Shown: in pieces, positions 27,056 through 35,475 of the stretch
Layout of the letters: each line of letters opens with the position of its first letter
Position numbering within the stretch: the first letter of the stretch is position 1
NCBI GenBank assembly: GCA_965215025.1
Contig: CBDCCV010000002.1
Location: forward strand, 1,550,001-1,614,000
From: CBDCCV01 sp965215025
Lineage (GTDB): Bacteria > Bacteroidota > Rhodothermia > Rhodothermales > Salinibacteraceae
Direction of reading: 5' to 3'
Length of the DNA: 64,000 nucleotides
Position numbers and translations under genes: made by a program
Notes under the pieces: generated by a model
What the model was told of the DNA's origin: nothing
Databases searched by the model: none
What the model saw: the letters and a program-made list of their open reading frames with translations, nothing else

Positions 27056-29059
27056 ATGAACCGCTTCGCGCCTTTCCTCTACCTGCTCATCCCGCTGGGC
27101 CTGGCGCTCGGCTACGTCGGCTGTGCGGAGACGCCTGAGCAGCGGCCCGACCCGTTCGCGCCGGTGGCCGCCGAGGGGTCCGACCCGCGCGCCGACGCCG
27201 TGCGCGCCGCCTTCCTCGCCACGACCGACACGCTCTCTGCTCGGCTCGACACGCTCTGGCAGGCCGTCGAGGCCTCAAACGGCAGCCCGGCCGCCGCCGC
27301 GCGCGTGCAAGGCGCCTTCGCCGAGGCGCGCGCGGCGTACAAGCGCATCGAGTACATGGCCGAGTACCAGTATCCGCAGGCCGCCGAGCGCATCAACGGC
27401 CCGGCGCTCCCGGAGGTAGAGCCGGACGACCAGATGCGCCGCGTCCGCCCGCCCGAAGGCTTCCAGGTGATCGAGGAGGCCCTCTTCCCGGCGTCTCACT
27501 TTGAAGCCCTCGACGCGGAGGCGCGCGGGCGGCTGCTCTCCGAGATTGCCGTGCTGCGCGCGAGCGTGGAGCGCGTGCGGCAGTACGCCAAGCAGAACGC
27601 CTTTGCCGACCGGCACGTGTGGGAGGCCATGCAGCAGGAGATGATCCGCCTCGTCTCGCTGGGCCTCTCGGGGTTCGACTCGCCCGTGGCGCAGCGCTCG
27701 CTCCCCGAGGCCGCCGCCGCGCTGCGCGGCATGAAAACGGCGCTCGGCCCCTACGCGGAGGATCTGGAGAGAAAAGCGCCCGGCCTGCTCGACACGCTCC
27801 GCCGGCAGATGGACGCCGCCGCCGAAGCCCTCACCGCGCCCGAGGCCGACTTCGACGCGTTCGACCGCCTCGGTTTCCTCACCGCGCACGCCAACCCGAT
27901 CTCGCGGATGCTCTACGACGCGCACGACGCGCTCGGCATCGAGGAGCCGCCCGTCGGCACGGCGCTGCGCGCCACAGCGAAGACGGTGTACGACGAGGAC
28001 GCCTTCCGCCCGGCCTTCTTCGCGCCCGCGCGCGCAGCCGAGGCCACGCCCGCACAACGCGAACTCGGGCGGATGCTCTTCTACGAGCCGGCCCTCTCCG
28101 GCAGCGGCGAGCGCTCGTGCGCCACGTGCCATCACCCGGACAAGGCGTTTACCGACGGGCGCGCACGCAGCCTCCCGCTCGAAGCCTCCGCAGCAGAGGC
28201 CGACCCGCACGCGCCGCTGCGCAACGCGCCCACGCTCCTCAACGCCAGCTTGCAAGGGTCCGCCGCGCACGACCTGAGCACGAAGTTTCTGGAGGACCGC
28301 ATCACCGCCGCGCTCACCGGCGAGCTGGAGATGAACGGCTCCTACGAAGCCGCCGCCGCGCGCCTGGGGCGCAGCCCCGCGTACGTCCGCCGCGTCGAGG
28401 CCGCCTTCGGCCCGGTGGAGAGCAACGCCGCCTTTGCCGAGCACGTGCGGACGGCGCTCGCGGCCTACATGCGCTCACTCAACGGCCTCTCAAGCCGCTT
28501 CGACCGCTACGTGCGCGGCGAGCGCGCGGCGCTCACAGCCGCCGAGAAGCGCGGCTTCAACCTCTTCATGGGGAAGGCGCTCTGCGGCACGTGCCACTTC
28601 GCGCCGCTCTTCAACGGCACCGTCCCGCCGCGCTTCGCCGACGCCGAGGCCGAGGTGCTGGGCGTCCCCGCCGCGCCCGACACCGCCCAAGCCACCGTGG
28701 ACCCGGACGTGGGCAAGTTCGCGCTCTACGCCATCGAGAAGGACCGCTTCGCCTTCAAGACGCCCACGGTGCGCAACGCCGCCCTCACCGCGCCCTACAT
28801 GCACAACGGCGTCTACCAAACGCTCGCCGAGGTGGTGGACTTCTACAACCGCGGCGGCGGCGCGGGCATCGGCATTCATCTGCCTAATCAGACGCTCCCG
28901 CCCGACCCGCTCAACCTGAGCGCGCAGGAGCAGGCCGATCTCGTCGCCTTCATGGAAGCCTTGACCGACACGACGGGCCTCGTCACGCCGCCCGCCGCGC
29001 TGCCCGCCCTCGCGCCCGACGACGGCGTGCGCCCCGTCCGCCTTGGCGCCGAGGAGTAG
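27056..29059 (+). CDS. Imelysin-like N-domain fused to di-haem cytochrome c peroxidase (MauG/CCP family)
   Basis: A 667-residue lipoprotein (lipobox YVGC, Cys23). Residues about 40-310 are alpha-helical and resemble an imelysin-like domain, with YKRIEYMAEYQYPQAAERIN and FQVIEEALFP; such domains occur in periplasmic iron-associated proteins. The C-terminal part is a di-haem peroxidase with two c-type haem motifs, CATCH and CGTCH, the opening LGRMLFYEPALSGSGERS, and FAFKTPTVRNAALTAPYMHNGVYQTL near the end. CCP/MauG enzymes reduce H2O2 or oxidise substrates in the periplasm. The ZIP transporter gene follows 80 bp downstream. A terminator separates it from the gene before. Confidence 0.87.
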   Translation: MNRFAPFLYLLIPLGLALGYVGCAETPEQRPDPFAPVAAEGSDPRADAVRAAFLATTDTLSARLDTLWQAVEASNGSPAAAARVQGAFAEARAAYKRIEYMAEYQYPQAAERINGPALPEVEPDDQMRRVRPPEGFQVIEEALFPASHFEALDAEARGRLLSEIAVLRASVERVRQYAKQNAFADRHVWEAMQQEMIRLVSLGLSGFDSPVAQRSLPEAAAALRGMKTALGPYAEDLERKAPGLLDTLRRQMDAAAEALTAPEADFDAFDRLGFLTAHANPISRMLYDAHDALGIEEPPVGTALRATAKTVYDEDAFRPAFFAPARAAEATPAQRELGRMLFYEPALSGSGERSCATCHHPDKAFTDGRARSLPLEASAAEADPHAPLRNAPTLLNASLQGSAAHDLSTKFLEDRITAALTGELEMNGSYEAAAARLGRSPAYVRRVEAAFGPVESNAAFAEHVRTALAAYMRSLNGLSSRFDRYVRGERAALTAAEKRGFNLFMGKALCGTCHFAPLFNGTVPPRFADAEAEVLGVPAAPDTAQATVDPDVGKFALYAIEKDRFAFKTPTVRNAALTAPYMHNGVYQTLAEVVDFYNRGGGAGIGIHLPNQTLPPDPLNLSAQEQADLVAFMEALTDTTGLVTPPAALPALAPDDGVRPVRLGAEE

Positions 29060-29139
29060 GGAAGGGCGGAGCTGCGGGAGAACGCACGCTCAAGCCGTTT
29101 CCCCACACCCCCATCCACCCACACGCCCATCCTCAAACC

Positions 29140-29874
29140 ATGACCACGGCTACGATCTTCGGGTACGCGCTCCTTACGGCCATCGCCACGGGGCTGGGCG
29201 CGCTGCCCTTCCTCTTCGTGCGGCGGCTCTCGCAGCGGTGGCTGGGTTTGGCGAATGCGCTCGCGGCCGGCCTCATGCTCGCGGCCTCGTGCAGCCTCGC
29301 CTACGAGGGGCTGGCCTTCAGCCCGGCAAAGGTGCTCCTGGGCGCGGTCCTGGGCGGCCTCTTCGTCTGGGTAAGCCACCGCTGGATCGGCGAGCATGAC
29401 GCCATGCCGTTCGGCAGGCTCGGCGCGCTCGGCGCGCGGAAGGTCTTGCTCATCATCGGCGTGATGACGGCGCACTCGTTTACCGAGGGGGTGGGCGTGG
29501 GCGTCTCGTTCGGGGATGGGGAGGCGCTCGGCGCGTTTATCACCGCCGCCATCGCCGTGCACAACATCCCCGAGGGGCTGGCCATCAGCCTGGTGATGAT
29601 CCCGCGCGGCCTCTCGGTGGGGAGCGCCGCCGGGTGGAGCGTCCTGACGAGTCTGCCGCAGCCCTTGATGGCCGTGCCGGCGTTCCTCTTCGTGAGCGTC
29701 TTTGCGCCCTTCCTGCCCGTGGGCCTCGGCTTCGCCGCCGGGGCGATGGTGTGGATGGCCGGCTCCGAACTCATCCCCGAGGCCGTGGCCGACACCTCGC
29801 CGCGCGCCGTGGCCCTCACCGTCACGGCCTCGCTCCTGGCGATGGCGAGCCTTCAGGTGCTGCTTCTGGGATGA
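29140..29874 (+). CDS. ZIP family metal transporter
   Basis: A 244-residue membrane protein with seven to eight hydrophobic helices. The two ZIP metal-site motifs are intact: MTAHSFTEGVGVGVSFG in helix 4 and AVHNIPEGLAISLVM in helix 5, supplying the His and Glu ligands of the transport path. A third motif, MVWMAGSELIPEA, lies in the C-terminal helix. ZIP proteins move Zn2+, Fe2+ or other divalent metals into the cytoplasm (ZupT-like). It follows a haem peroxidase with an imelysin-like domain, so iron handling is a fair guess, but specificity cannot be read from sequence. Confidence 0.9.
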   Translation: MTTATIFGYALLTAIATGLGALPFLFVRRLSQRWLGLANALAAGLMLAASCSLAYEGLAFSPAKVLLGAVLGGLFVWVSHRWIGEHDAMPFGRLGALGARKVLLIIGVMTAHSFTEGVGVGVSFGDGEALGAFITAAIAVHNIPEGLAISLVMIPRGLSVGSAAGWSVLTSLPQPLMAVPAFLFVSVFAPFLPVGLGFAAGAMVWMAGSELIPEAVADTSPRAVALTVTASLLAMASLQVLLLG

Positions 29875-29898
29875 ACGGATGGCGCCAGGCTCCCGCCG

Positions 29899-30111
29899 TC
29901 AGGCGGCGACCTCCACGTAAGCCGATTCGCTCGACGACTCCGGTACGGCCAACCCTTCTTCGCGCAGTCCATTCATGTGGAAGGCGATGGCCTCCTGCAT
30001 GTTGCGCTCGACCTCTTCGCGCGTCGCTCCCGTAGATACGCAGCCGGGCAAGTCCGGCGAATACGCCGAGTAGCCCGTCTCGGTCGGTTCGATGACAATG
30101 AGGTATTTCAT
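29899..30111 (-). CDS. hicB: HicB-like antitoxin
   Basis: A 70-residue protein with the HicB partial-RNase-H fold signature: YLIVIEPTETGYSAYSPDLPGCVSTGAT, then the helix REEVERNMQEAIAFHMNGL. No C-terminal ribbon-helix-helix or HTH domain is present, as in the short HicB type. Its ATG overlaps the stop of the upstream hicA frame (ATGA). It should bind and neutralise HicA. Since the adjacent hicA frame carries a stop codon, this antitoxin may be an orphan or may act against another HicA. Confidence 0.88.
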   Translation of the reverse strand: MKYLIVIEPTETGYSAYSPDLPGCVSTGATREEVERNMQEAIAFHMNGLREEGLAVPESSSESAYVEVAA

Positions 30112-30296
30112 TTCTTCAGGCCAGCCTGCTTCAAAACGCTGTTGAACGTGCCGACGGCGAGGTCATCGCCCGGCTCTCCCGGCACGGTCGCCAGACCAGG
30201 CTTTGTGTCGTGCTTGAACTGCCGGTGGCTTCCTCTGGTTCGGATGAGATACTAGCCGTCTTTTCTGATCATCTTGATGGCATCACGCACCTTCAT
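30108..30296 (-). pseudogene. hicA: HicA toxin with in-frame amber stop
   Basis: Read from the ATG at 30294-30296, the frame gives MKVRDAIKMIRKDG, then TAG (30252-30254, codon 15), then YLIRTRGSHRQFKHDTKPGL and so on to a TGA that overlaps the hicB start. Apart from the stop this is a full 62-residue HicA: double-stranded-RNA-binding-like fold, catalytic His in GSHRQF, and the GTFNSVLKQAGL end. HicA normally has Trp at this place (DGWYL), so a single TGG-to-TAG change explains it. The rest of the protein is undamaged, so inactivation looks recent, or it is a sequencing error. Confidence 0.85.
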
Positions 30297-30357
30297 GAGA
30301 TCATGAAGCTAAGGCTGTGCGAGCTTTGCAGAGCGATGCCTGTCTTGCAACCCGTCC

Positions 30358-31362
30358 TCACACCCCCTCCTCCTCGGCGGCGCGGCGCCCTTCGCGCAGG
30401 CGGCCGTCGCGGCGGCGCGAGGCCTCGTCCTCAGCCTCGATGAAGATGTGGCGCATCTCCGGGTGCGCGTCGTAGATCGCCCGCTCGACGCGGTCCACGG
30501 CCGCCTCGATCTCGCTCGAAGAGAGGCCGCGGCGGAAGGCGACTTCGAGCGCCAGGATGATCGTCGTCGGCCCCATGTGCATGGTGAGGATGCGGGCGAC
30601 GCTCTCGACGTCGGCGTCCCGCTCGACGAGCTGGCGGACGGCGGCCTCGGAGCCGGGGTCGGCGGCCTCGCCCAGGAGCAGGCCCTTGCTCTCCCAGATG
30701 AGCATCGAGGCCACGCCGCAGAGGATCAGCCCGATGAAGACGGAGGCGAGGCCGTCGATGAACGGCGCGTCGAGCCAGTGCGCGAGGTAGATCCCCACGA
30801 GCGCGACGACGAGGCCGGCCACGGCGGCGGTGTCCTCGAAGAGCACGGTGTAGGTGGCCGGGTCCTTGCTCCGGCGCACGGTCTGCATCATCGTCTCGCC
30901 GGGGCGCTGGAGGCGGCGCATCTCCTTGTAGGCCAGGACCCAGGCGTACAGCTCGAAGCAGATGGCGGCGCCGAGGATCACCGTGTTGAGCATCAGCCCG
31001 GTGAAGGTGATCCCGGCGAGCGTGTACGTGGACGGCTCGGCGTGGGCGGGCGCGTGGAGCGCGTGCAGGAGGCCCTCGTAGATCGAGATGCCGCCGCCCA
31101 CGCCGAAGATCAGGATCGCCACGATGAGCGTGTAGAAGTAGAGCGACTTCCCGTAGCCGTAGGGGTGCTGCTTGTCGGGCGGGCGCTGGGCGCGGCGCAT
31201 CCCCAAAAGGATGAGGCCGCCGTTGCCCGTGTCCACGAGCGAGTGGATCCCCTCGGAGATCATGGCCGAGGAGCCGCTGATGGCCGCGCCGATAAACTTC
31301 GAGACGGCGATGGCGAAGTTCGCCCCGATGGCGGCGTAGATGACCTTTTTCGTCGATGCCAT
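30358..31362 (-). CDS. Cation diffusion facilitator (CDF) transporter
   Basis: A 334-residue metal/proton antiporter. The ATG at 31360-31362 starts MASTKKVIYAAIGANFAIAV; the longer frame to 31560 adds unlikely sequence. Six membrane helices are visible. Metal-site motifs: GIHSLVDTGNGG (His/Asp in helix 2) and YTVLFEDTAAVAGL (helix 5). A cytoplasmic domain (about 230-310) ends with ALEVAFRRGLSSSEIEAAVDR and HPEMRHIFIEAED. CDF proteins export Zn2+, Fe2+, Mn2+ or Co2+ from the cytoplasm. The substitution of Gly-Asn where many zinc CDFs have paired Asp suggests caution about metal specificity. The ZIP importer lies about 1 kb away. Confidence 0.9.
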   Translation of the reverse strand: MASTKKVIYAAIGANFAIAVSKFIGAAISGSSAMISEGIHSLVDTGNGGLILLGMRRAQRPPDKQHPYGYGKSLYFYTLIVAILIFGVGGGISIYEGLLHALHAPAHAEPSTYTLAGITFTGLMLNTVILGAAICFELYAWVLAYKEMRRLQRPGETMMQTVRRSKDPATYTVLFEDTAAVAGLVVALVGIYLAHWLDAPFIDGLASVFIGLILCGVASMLIWESKGLLLGEAADPGSEAAVRQLVERDADVESVARILTMHMGPTTIILALEVAFRRGLSSSEIEAAVDRVERAIYDAHPEMRHIFIEAEDEASRRRDGRLREGRRAAEEEGV

Positions 31363-31513
31363 GTGTTGAAGGGTGGGGGTGTGAGAGAATGGGGGTGTGG
31401 GCGCGCACGGCCACGCTTCTCTATGATGATACGAAAGCGGCGCGGCAGAAGGAACCGGCGGCCGCGACGCGCCATGCAAGCTCACCACCCGATTGCCGCC
31501 TGCACGCTGCGCC

Positions 31514-32195
31514 ATGCCCAACCTTCTCACGCCCGCAGAGCGCGCCAAGCTCGACCCCACGAGCGACGCCCGCTTCTACGCACAGCCGCGCTTTGTGCAG
31601 CACGTGGACGACGCCTTCCGCGCGCGGCCTCACCGATCTCTACCGCAAGCGCCTCACGGACGGGACGCGCGTCCTCGACCTCATGAGCAGCTGGGTCTCG
31701 CACCTGCCCGAGGAGGTGGCATTCGCCCACGTCGAGGGCCACGGCATGAGCGCCGAGGAGCTGGCCCGCAACCCGCGCCTGGACCACTTCTTCGTGCAGA
31801 ACCTGAACGAAAACGCCGCCCTGCCCCTCGAAGACGCCTCGTTCGACGCCGTGCTGTGCGCCGTCTCCGTGCAGTACCTGCAACAGCCTGGCGCCGTCTT
31901 CGCCGAGGTCGCGCGCGTGTTGAAGCCGGGCGGCGTCTGCATCGTCAGCTTCTCGAACCGGATGTTTTTTCAGAAGGCGATCCAGGCCTGGCGCGAGGCC
32001 TCCGGGCCGGAGCGCGCGGCGCTCGTGAGGCGCTACTTCCGCGCGGCGGGCGGCTTTGCCGAGCCGGAGACTATCGCCGAAGACAGTTCGCCCCAGTCGC
32101 TCTTGTGGGGCCGGCAACCGGACGATCCGTTCTACGCCGTCCTCGCCCGCCGCACCAACGACGATCCATCCGAAGAACAAGAGGCCGCCGCATGA
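31514..32195 (+). pseudogene. SAM-dependent methyltransferase, frameshifted
   Basis: The N-terminus (MPNLLTPAERAKLDPTSDAR, then FVQHVDDAF) reads from the ATG at 31514 in one frame, but from about 31630 the protein continues in another: GLTDLYRKRLTDGTRVLDLM, SSWVSHLPEE, then VLCAVSVQYLQQPGAVFAEV and VLKPGGVCIVSFSNRMFF. One surplus base within the GC-alternating run GCGCGCGG at about 31620-31630 explains the break. VLDLM is motif I of a class I methyltransferase, and the downstream part is otherwise intact. The stop overlaps the DoxX start (ATGA), so translation coupling was normal before the change. It could be an assembly error in a GC-rich run. Confidence 0.8.
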
Positions 32196-32653
32196 GCACG
32201 CCTTCTCCGCGACGCGACGTGACTCTCGACCGCCGGCTGGCCTACGCCCTCTTCCGCTTCACGCTCGGCCTCAACCTGCTTTTGCACGGCCTCGTGCGCA
32301 TCGGCGACCTCGGCGGGTTTGCCCAGGGGCTGGTGCAGGGCTTTGCCGATACCGTGCTGCCGGCGGCGCTCGTGCGGCTCTTCGCCTACGCGCTCGTCCC
32401 CGCCGAAGCCGTGATCGGCGCGCTCCTCATCCTCGGCCTCTTCACGCGCGCGGCGCTCGTGGCGGGTGCCTTGGTGATGGCCGCGCTCGTCTTTGGGACG
32501 GCGCTGCGCCAGGAGTGGACCACGCTCGGCTTGCAGATGAACTACGCGCTCTTCTACGCCCTGCTGCTTTTCCTCAGCGAGTACAACGGCTTCTCGGTAG
32601 ATCGGCTGCTTTCGAGGCGGCGCGCTACGGATCGAGAACGCGGGCGAGGATAG
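32192..32653 (+). CDS. DoxX-family membrane protein
   Basis: A 153-residue integral membrane protein with four hydrophobic helices: RFTLGLNLLLHGLVRIG, the ALVPAEAVIGALLILGLFTR segment, ALVAGALVMAALVFGTAL and YALFYALLLFLSEYN. The N-terminal LLHGLVRI and the helix-3 Glu match the DoxX/DoxD-like family, found in oxidoreductase or thiosulfate-related membrane complexes but mostly of unknown role. It is translationally coupled to the methyltransferase frame by an ATGA overlap. Its 3' end overlaps the convergent trmH gene by 29 bp. Confidence 0.8.
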   Translation: MSTPSPRRDVTLDRRLAYALFRFTLGLNLLLHGLVRIGDLGGFAQGLVQGFADTVLPAALVRLFAYALVPAEAVIGALLILGLFTRAALVAGALVMAALVFGTALRQEWTTLGLQMNYALFYALLLFLSEYNGFSVDRLLSRRRATDRERGRG

Positions 32654-33380
32654 CCTCGGCGTTGGAGAGGCTGCGGAGGTAGAAGTCGGCGCGGAGCGCT
32701 TCCTGCTCGGCCTCGGAGAGCGGGGCGCCATCCGAGGGGCCGCTTTGGCGGGCGTGGTAGAGCGCCACGGCGGCGGCCACCGAGACGTTGAAGCTCTGCG
32801 TAAAGCCCACGAGCGGGACGACGCACTGCGCATCGCATTCCGCCAGCATCGCTGGGGTGACGCCCTCTTTCTCGTTGCCAAAAACGAGCGCCGTTTTCTG
32901 CGCGAAGTCCACCTCGCCGATGGGCACGGCTTTTTCAGAGAGGTGCATGGCGACGAGCCGGTAGCCCCCCGCGCGCAGGTGCCCGGCGCAGTCCGCCGCC
33001 GTGGGCCAGCGGTAAAGGTCGAGCCACTTCTCGGCGCCCTGGCTCGTGCGCGCCGACTGCTTGAACGGCGACGAGCCGGTGACGACGTGGAAGGCCTGGC
33101 AGCCGAGCGCCTCGGCCGTGCGCATCACCGCGCTCACGTTCCCCACGTTGACGAGGCCCTCGACCACCGGCACCAAGGCGTACGTGCGCCCCACCACCAC
33201 GGCCTGGATGCGCGCGCGACGCCGCTCCGTAAGAAAGGGCGCGAGGTGGCCGATCACGTCGGCGGCGGTGAGGCGGTGGCCGGCCATCTCCAGAGGGAAG
33301 CGCGCGTGGGCGGGCTTCTGCGCGCGGGCCTTCTTGAGCAACGCCTGCATGGCGGCAGCGGCTTCGTGGCGGTCGTTCAT
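32625..33380 (-). CDS. TrmH-family tRNA/rRNA 2'-O-methyltransferase (SpoU)
   Basis: A 251-residue SPOUT methyltransferase. The ATG at 33378-33380 gives MNDRHEAAAAMQALL. The three trefoil-knot motifs are present: EGLVNVGNVSAVMRTAEALG (motif 1, with the catalytic Arg), TALVFGNEKEGVT (motif 2) and VPLVGFTQSFNVSVAAAVAL (motif 3). Together they match TrmH, which methylates G18 of tRNA; the related rRNA enzymes cannot be excluded, so I leave the symbol blank. It is co-directional with the LytTR regulator 97 bp upstream and convergent with doxX. Confidence 0.9.
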   Translation of the reverse strand: MNDRHEAAAAMQALLKKARAQKPAHARFPLEMAGHRLTAADVIGHLAPFLTERRRARIQAVVVGRTYALVPVVEGLVNVGNVSAVMRTAEALGCQAFHVVTGSSPFKQSARTSQGAEKWLDLYRWPTAADCAGHLRAGGYRLVAMHLSEKAVPIGEVDFAQKTALVFGNEKEGVTPAMLAECDAQCVVPLVGFTQSFNVSVAAAVALYHARQSGPSDGAPLSEAEQEALRADFYLRSLSNAEAILARVLDP

Positions 33381-33477
33381 GGCGGGGCAGCGGCGTCGGC
33401 GGAAGCGGTACGCGGGGCCGAGCAAGATGCCGAGCGCGCCGCTCTTTTTCCAGGCCGATGGGCCGCTTGCCTCCGCA

Positions 33478-34227
33478 TCAGCCGAGCAGGCGGCGCACGG
33501 CGGGCGCGTACGTGCGGCTCACGCGGACCTTCTTCCGGCCCCGCTCGCCCACGTCGATGGTAGCGACGTAGCCGCCCTGCCCGTCGCTCGTGAGGTGATC
33601 GAGCGCCGGCAGCGCGATGATGGCCGAGCGGTGCACGCGCAGGAAGCGCTCTGGGTCCAACCGCTCGGCCAGCGCGCCGAGGTTCGCGTTGTGCAGATGC
33701 GTGCCCTCCGCCGTGTGCAGCTTCGCGTAGTCGCCCTCGGCCTCGACCCAGCGGATGGCCGCCGTCTCCACCGGGACGATGCGCCGCCCGGCCCGCACGA
33801 AAAGGCGCTCCGGATGGGACCCGCCGCGCGCGGCCTGGAGCACGCCCAGGAGCGCGTCCGCCGGCGCCTCGTCCTGCCGGAGCCGTGTGCGGGCGCGGCC
33901 CAGCGCTTTGCGAAAGCGCGCGCGGCTGTACGGCTTGAGCAGGTAATCCGCCGCGCCGGCCTCGAAGGCGCGCAGCGCGAAGTCGTCGTGCGCCGTCGAG
34001 AAGACGATCTGCGGCAGGTGCTCCAAGCGCTCGATGACGTCGAAGCCGTCCAGGCCCGGCATCTGCACGTCGAGGAAGACGAGGTCGGGCGCCTCGGAGT
34101 TGATCAGCTCGACGGCCTCGCGGCCGGTGCCACACTCAGCCACGACCTCCGCGCCACCCGCCTCGCCGAGGTACTCGCGCAGCAAAGCGCGCGCCGGCGG
34201 CTCGTCGTCTACCAGGATGACACGCAT
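33478..34227 (-). CDS. LytTR-type response regulator
   Basis: A 249-residue regulator: receiver domain (1-120) with acidic pocket VDDEP, phospho-acceptor Asp53 in FLDVQMPG, Thr/Ser in FSTAHDD, and Lys in YLLKPYS; then a LytTR DNA-binding domain (about 145-245), with AIRWVEAEGDYAKLHT and FLRVHRSAII. It lies 47 bp downstream of the LytS-like kinase on the same strand, so the two form a two-component pair. LytTR domains bind paired direct repeats; I did not identify such sites here. The genes before it encode a TonB receptor, a TPR protein and a DUF2306 protein, which may be targets or signal partners. Confidence 0.93.
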   Translation of the reverse strand: MRVILVDDEPPARALLREYLGEAGGAEVVAECGTGREAVELINSEAPDLVFLDVQMPGLDGFDVIERLEHLPQIVFSTAHDDFALRAFEAGAADYLLKPYSRARFRKALGRARTRLRQDEAPADALLGVLQAARGGSHPERLFVRAGRRIVPVETAAIRWVEAEGDYAKLHTAEGTHLHNANLGALAERLDPERFLRVHRSAIIALPALDHLTSDGQGGYVATIDVGERGRKKVRVSRTYAPAVRRLLG

Positions 34228-34274
34228 GGTTTAGGAATGGAAGAGAGGGTGAGGGGAAGAAAGGACGAAGGAGG

Positions 34275-35402
34275 CTATGACTCGCGCGTTCTTCCGCTCA
34301 TCTTTTCTTCCTCTCGTGGACTCTCTTCCGTTCGTGGAATGGAGAACTCGGCGACGAAGCCGCGCGGCTCGTTCGGAGCGGTGCGGAGCGCCGCCTCGGG
34401 GCCGAAGAGGCGCTCCAGGCGCGCGTTCGTCGTGGCGAGGCCGATGCCGCTCCGCTCTTGCGCAGCCTCGGCGGGCGGGCCGGCGCCCGTGTCCTCGACG
34501 CGCACGCGCAGGCGCCCGTCCGGCGCGCCGATGCGCAGCGTGACCGTGCCGCCGGCCTCCGCCGGGGCGATGCCGTGGCGCACGGCGTTCTCCACGAGCG
34601 GCTGCAAGACCATCGGCGGCACCGGCGTGTCGAGCGCGGCCTCGTCCACGTCGTACGCCACGCGCAGCCGGTCACAGAAGCGGCGGCGTTCGAGGTCGAG
34701 GTAGGCACGGGCGAAGTCGAGTTCATCGCGCAGCGGGATGAGCGGGCCGCCGCGAGCGCTGTCGAGCGCGTGGCGCAAGAGGCCGGCCAAATCGGCGATC
34801 ATCTCGCGCGCCTCGTCCGGGTGCGCCTTCACCGTGGCGCTGATGGAGTTGAGCGTGTTGAAGAGGAAGTGCGGGTTGATCTGCGCCTTGAGCGCGGCCA
34901 GCTCGCGCTCCTGCGCCAGCGCCATCAGCTCGGCGGCCTGCTGCTGCTTCAAGCGCAGGCGCTGCACGGCGCGGATGGTGTGGTAGAGCGCGAACTGAAG
35001 CGCGTAGACGGTGCCGTTGCTCAGCAGAATCCACGGCTCTTGCGCGCTGATCTCGCGCAGCGCGGCCTCGTTCGCCATGAGGATCAGAAGCGCCCGGTAC
35101 GTCTGCCAGCCCAGCCACGCATAGAGCGGGCCGAGCGCGAGGTGCGCTGCAATCTTCCAACCCCAGCCCCACTCGTCCATCGCCCGCACGACGACGAGCC
35201 AGACGGGCACGCTGTAGAGCGCCAGAATCGAATGGGCGAGCGTCTGCCCGATGAGCGCGTAGGCGAACGGAATCTGCGCGCCGCGAGCGATGATGGCGGC
35301 GTAGAGCAGCGTGTACAGGAGCCACAGCCCCGCCGCAATCGCCACGCCGCGCGCGGTGATGCGCGGCTTTGGGACCGGGGCGTCAACGTCAGCGCGCGTC
35401 AT
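34275..35402 (-). CDS. LytS/YehU-type sensor histidine kinase
   Basis: A 375-residue membrane kinase. The ATG at 35400-35402 starts MTRADVDAPVP; the longer frame adds implausible sequence. Four hydrophobic helices fill about 18-140. A short coiled coil (about 145-172) leads to the His_kinase (PF06580) motif LKAQINPHFLFNTLNSI, with His178 as phospho-acceptor, then HATPase_c: LQPLVENAVRHGIAP (N box), VEDTGAGPP (G1) and GIGLATTNARLERLFG (G2). The C-terminal tail is purine-rich at DNA level and highly charged (RTEESPREEEKMSGRTRES). It signals to the adjacent LytTR regulator. No separate sensor domain is seen, so the membrane part probably detects the signal. Confidence 0.92.
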   Translation of the reverse strand: MTRADVDAPVPKPRITARGVAIAAGLWLLYTLLYAAIIARGAQIPFAYALIGQTLAHSILALYSVPVWLVVVRAMDEWGWGWKIAAHLALGPLYAWLGWQTYRALLILMANEAALREISAQEPWILLSNGTVYALQFALYHTIRAVQRLRLKQQQAAELMALAQERELAALKAQINPHFLFNTLNSISATVKAHPDEAREMIADLAGLLRHALDSARGGPLIPLRDELDFARAYLDLERRRFCDRLRVAYDVDEAALDTPVPPMVLQPLVENAVRHGIAPAEAGGTVTLRIGAPDGRLRVRVEDTGAGPPAEAAQERSGIGLATTNARLERLFGPEAALRTAPNEPRGFVAEFSIPRTEESPREEEKMSGRTRES

Positions 35403-35475
35403 GCGAGATGGGATAGGACAAGGACGAATGGAAGCGAAGAAGACATGCAGACAGCTACAACGAAGCGACGTGGTC

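Noticed and set aside
5841..30254. TAG reassigned as a sense codon in this organism
   Set aside because: Several good genes here end at TAG (for example at 3322, 3969, 25216 and 32653) with sensible protein ends, so TAG is a normal stop.
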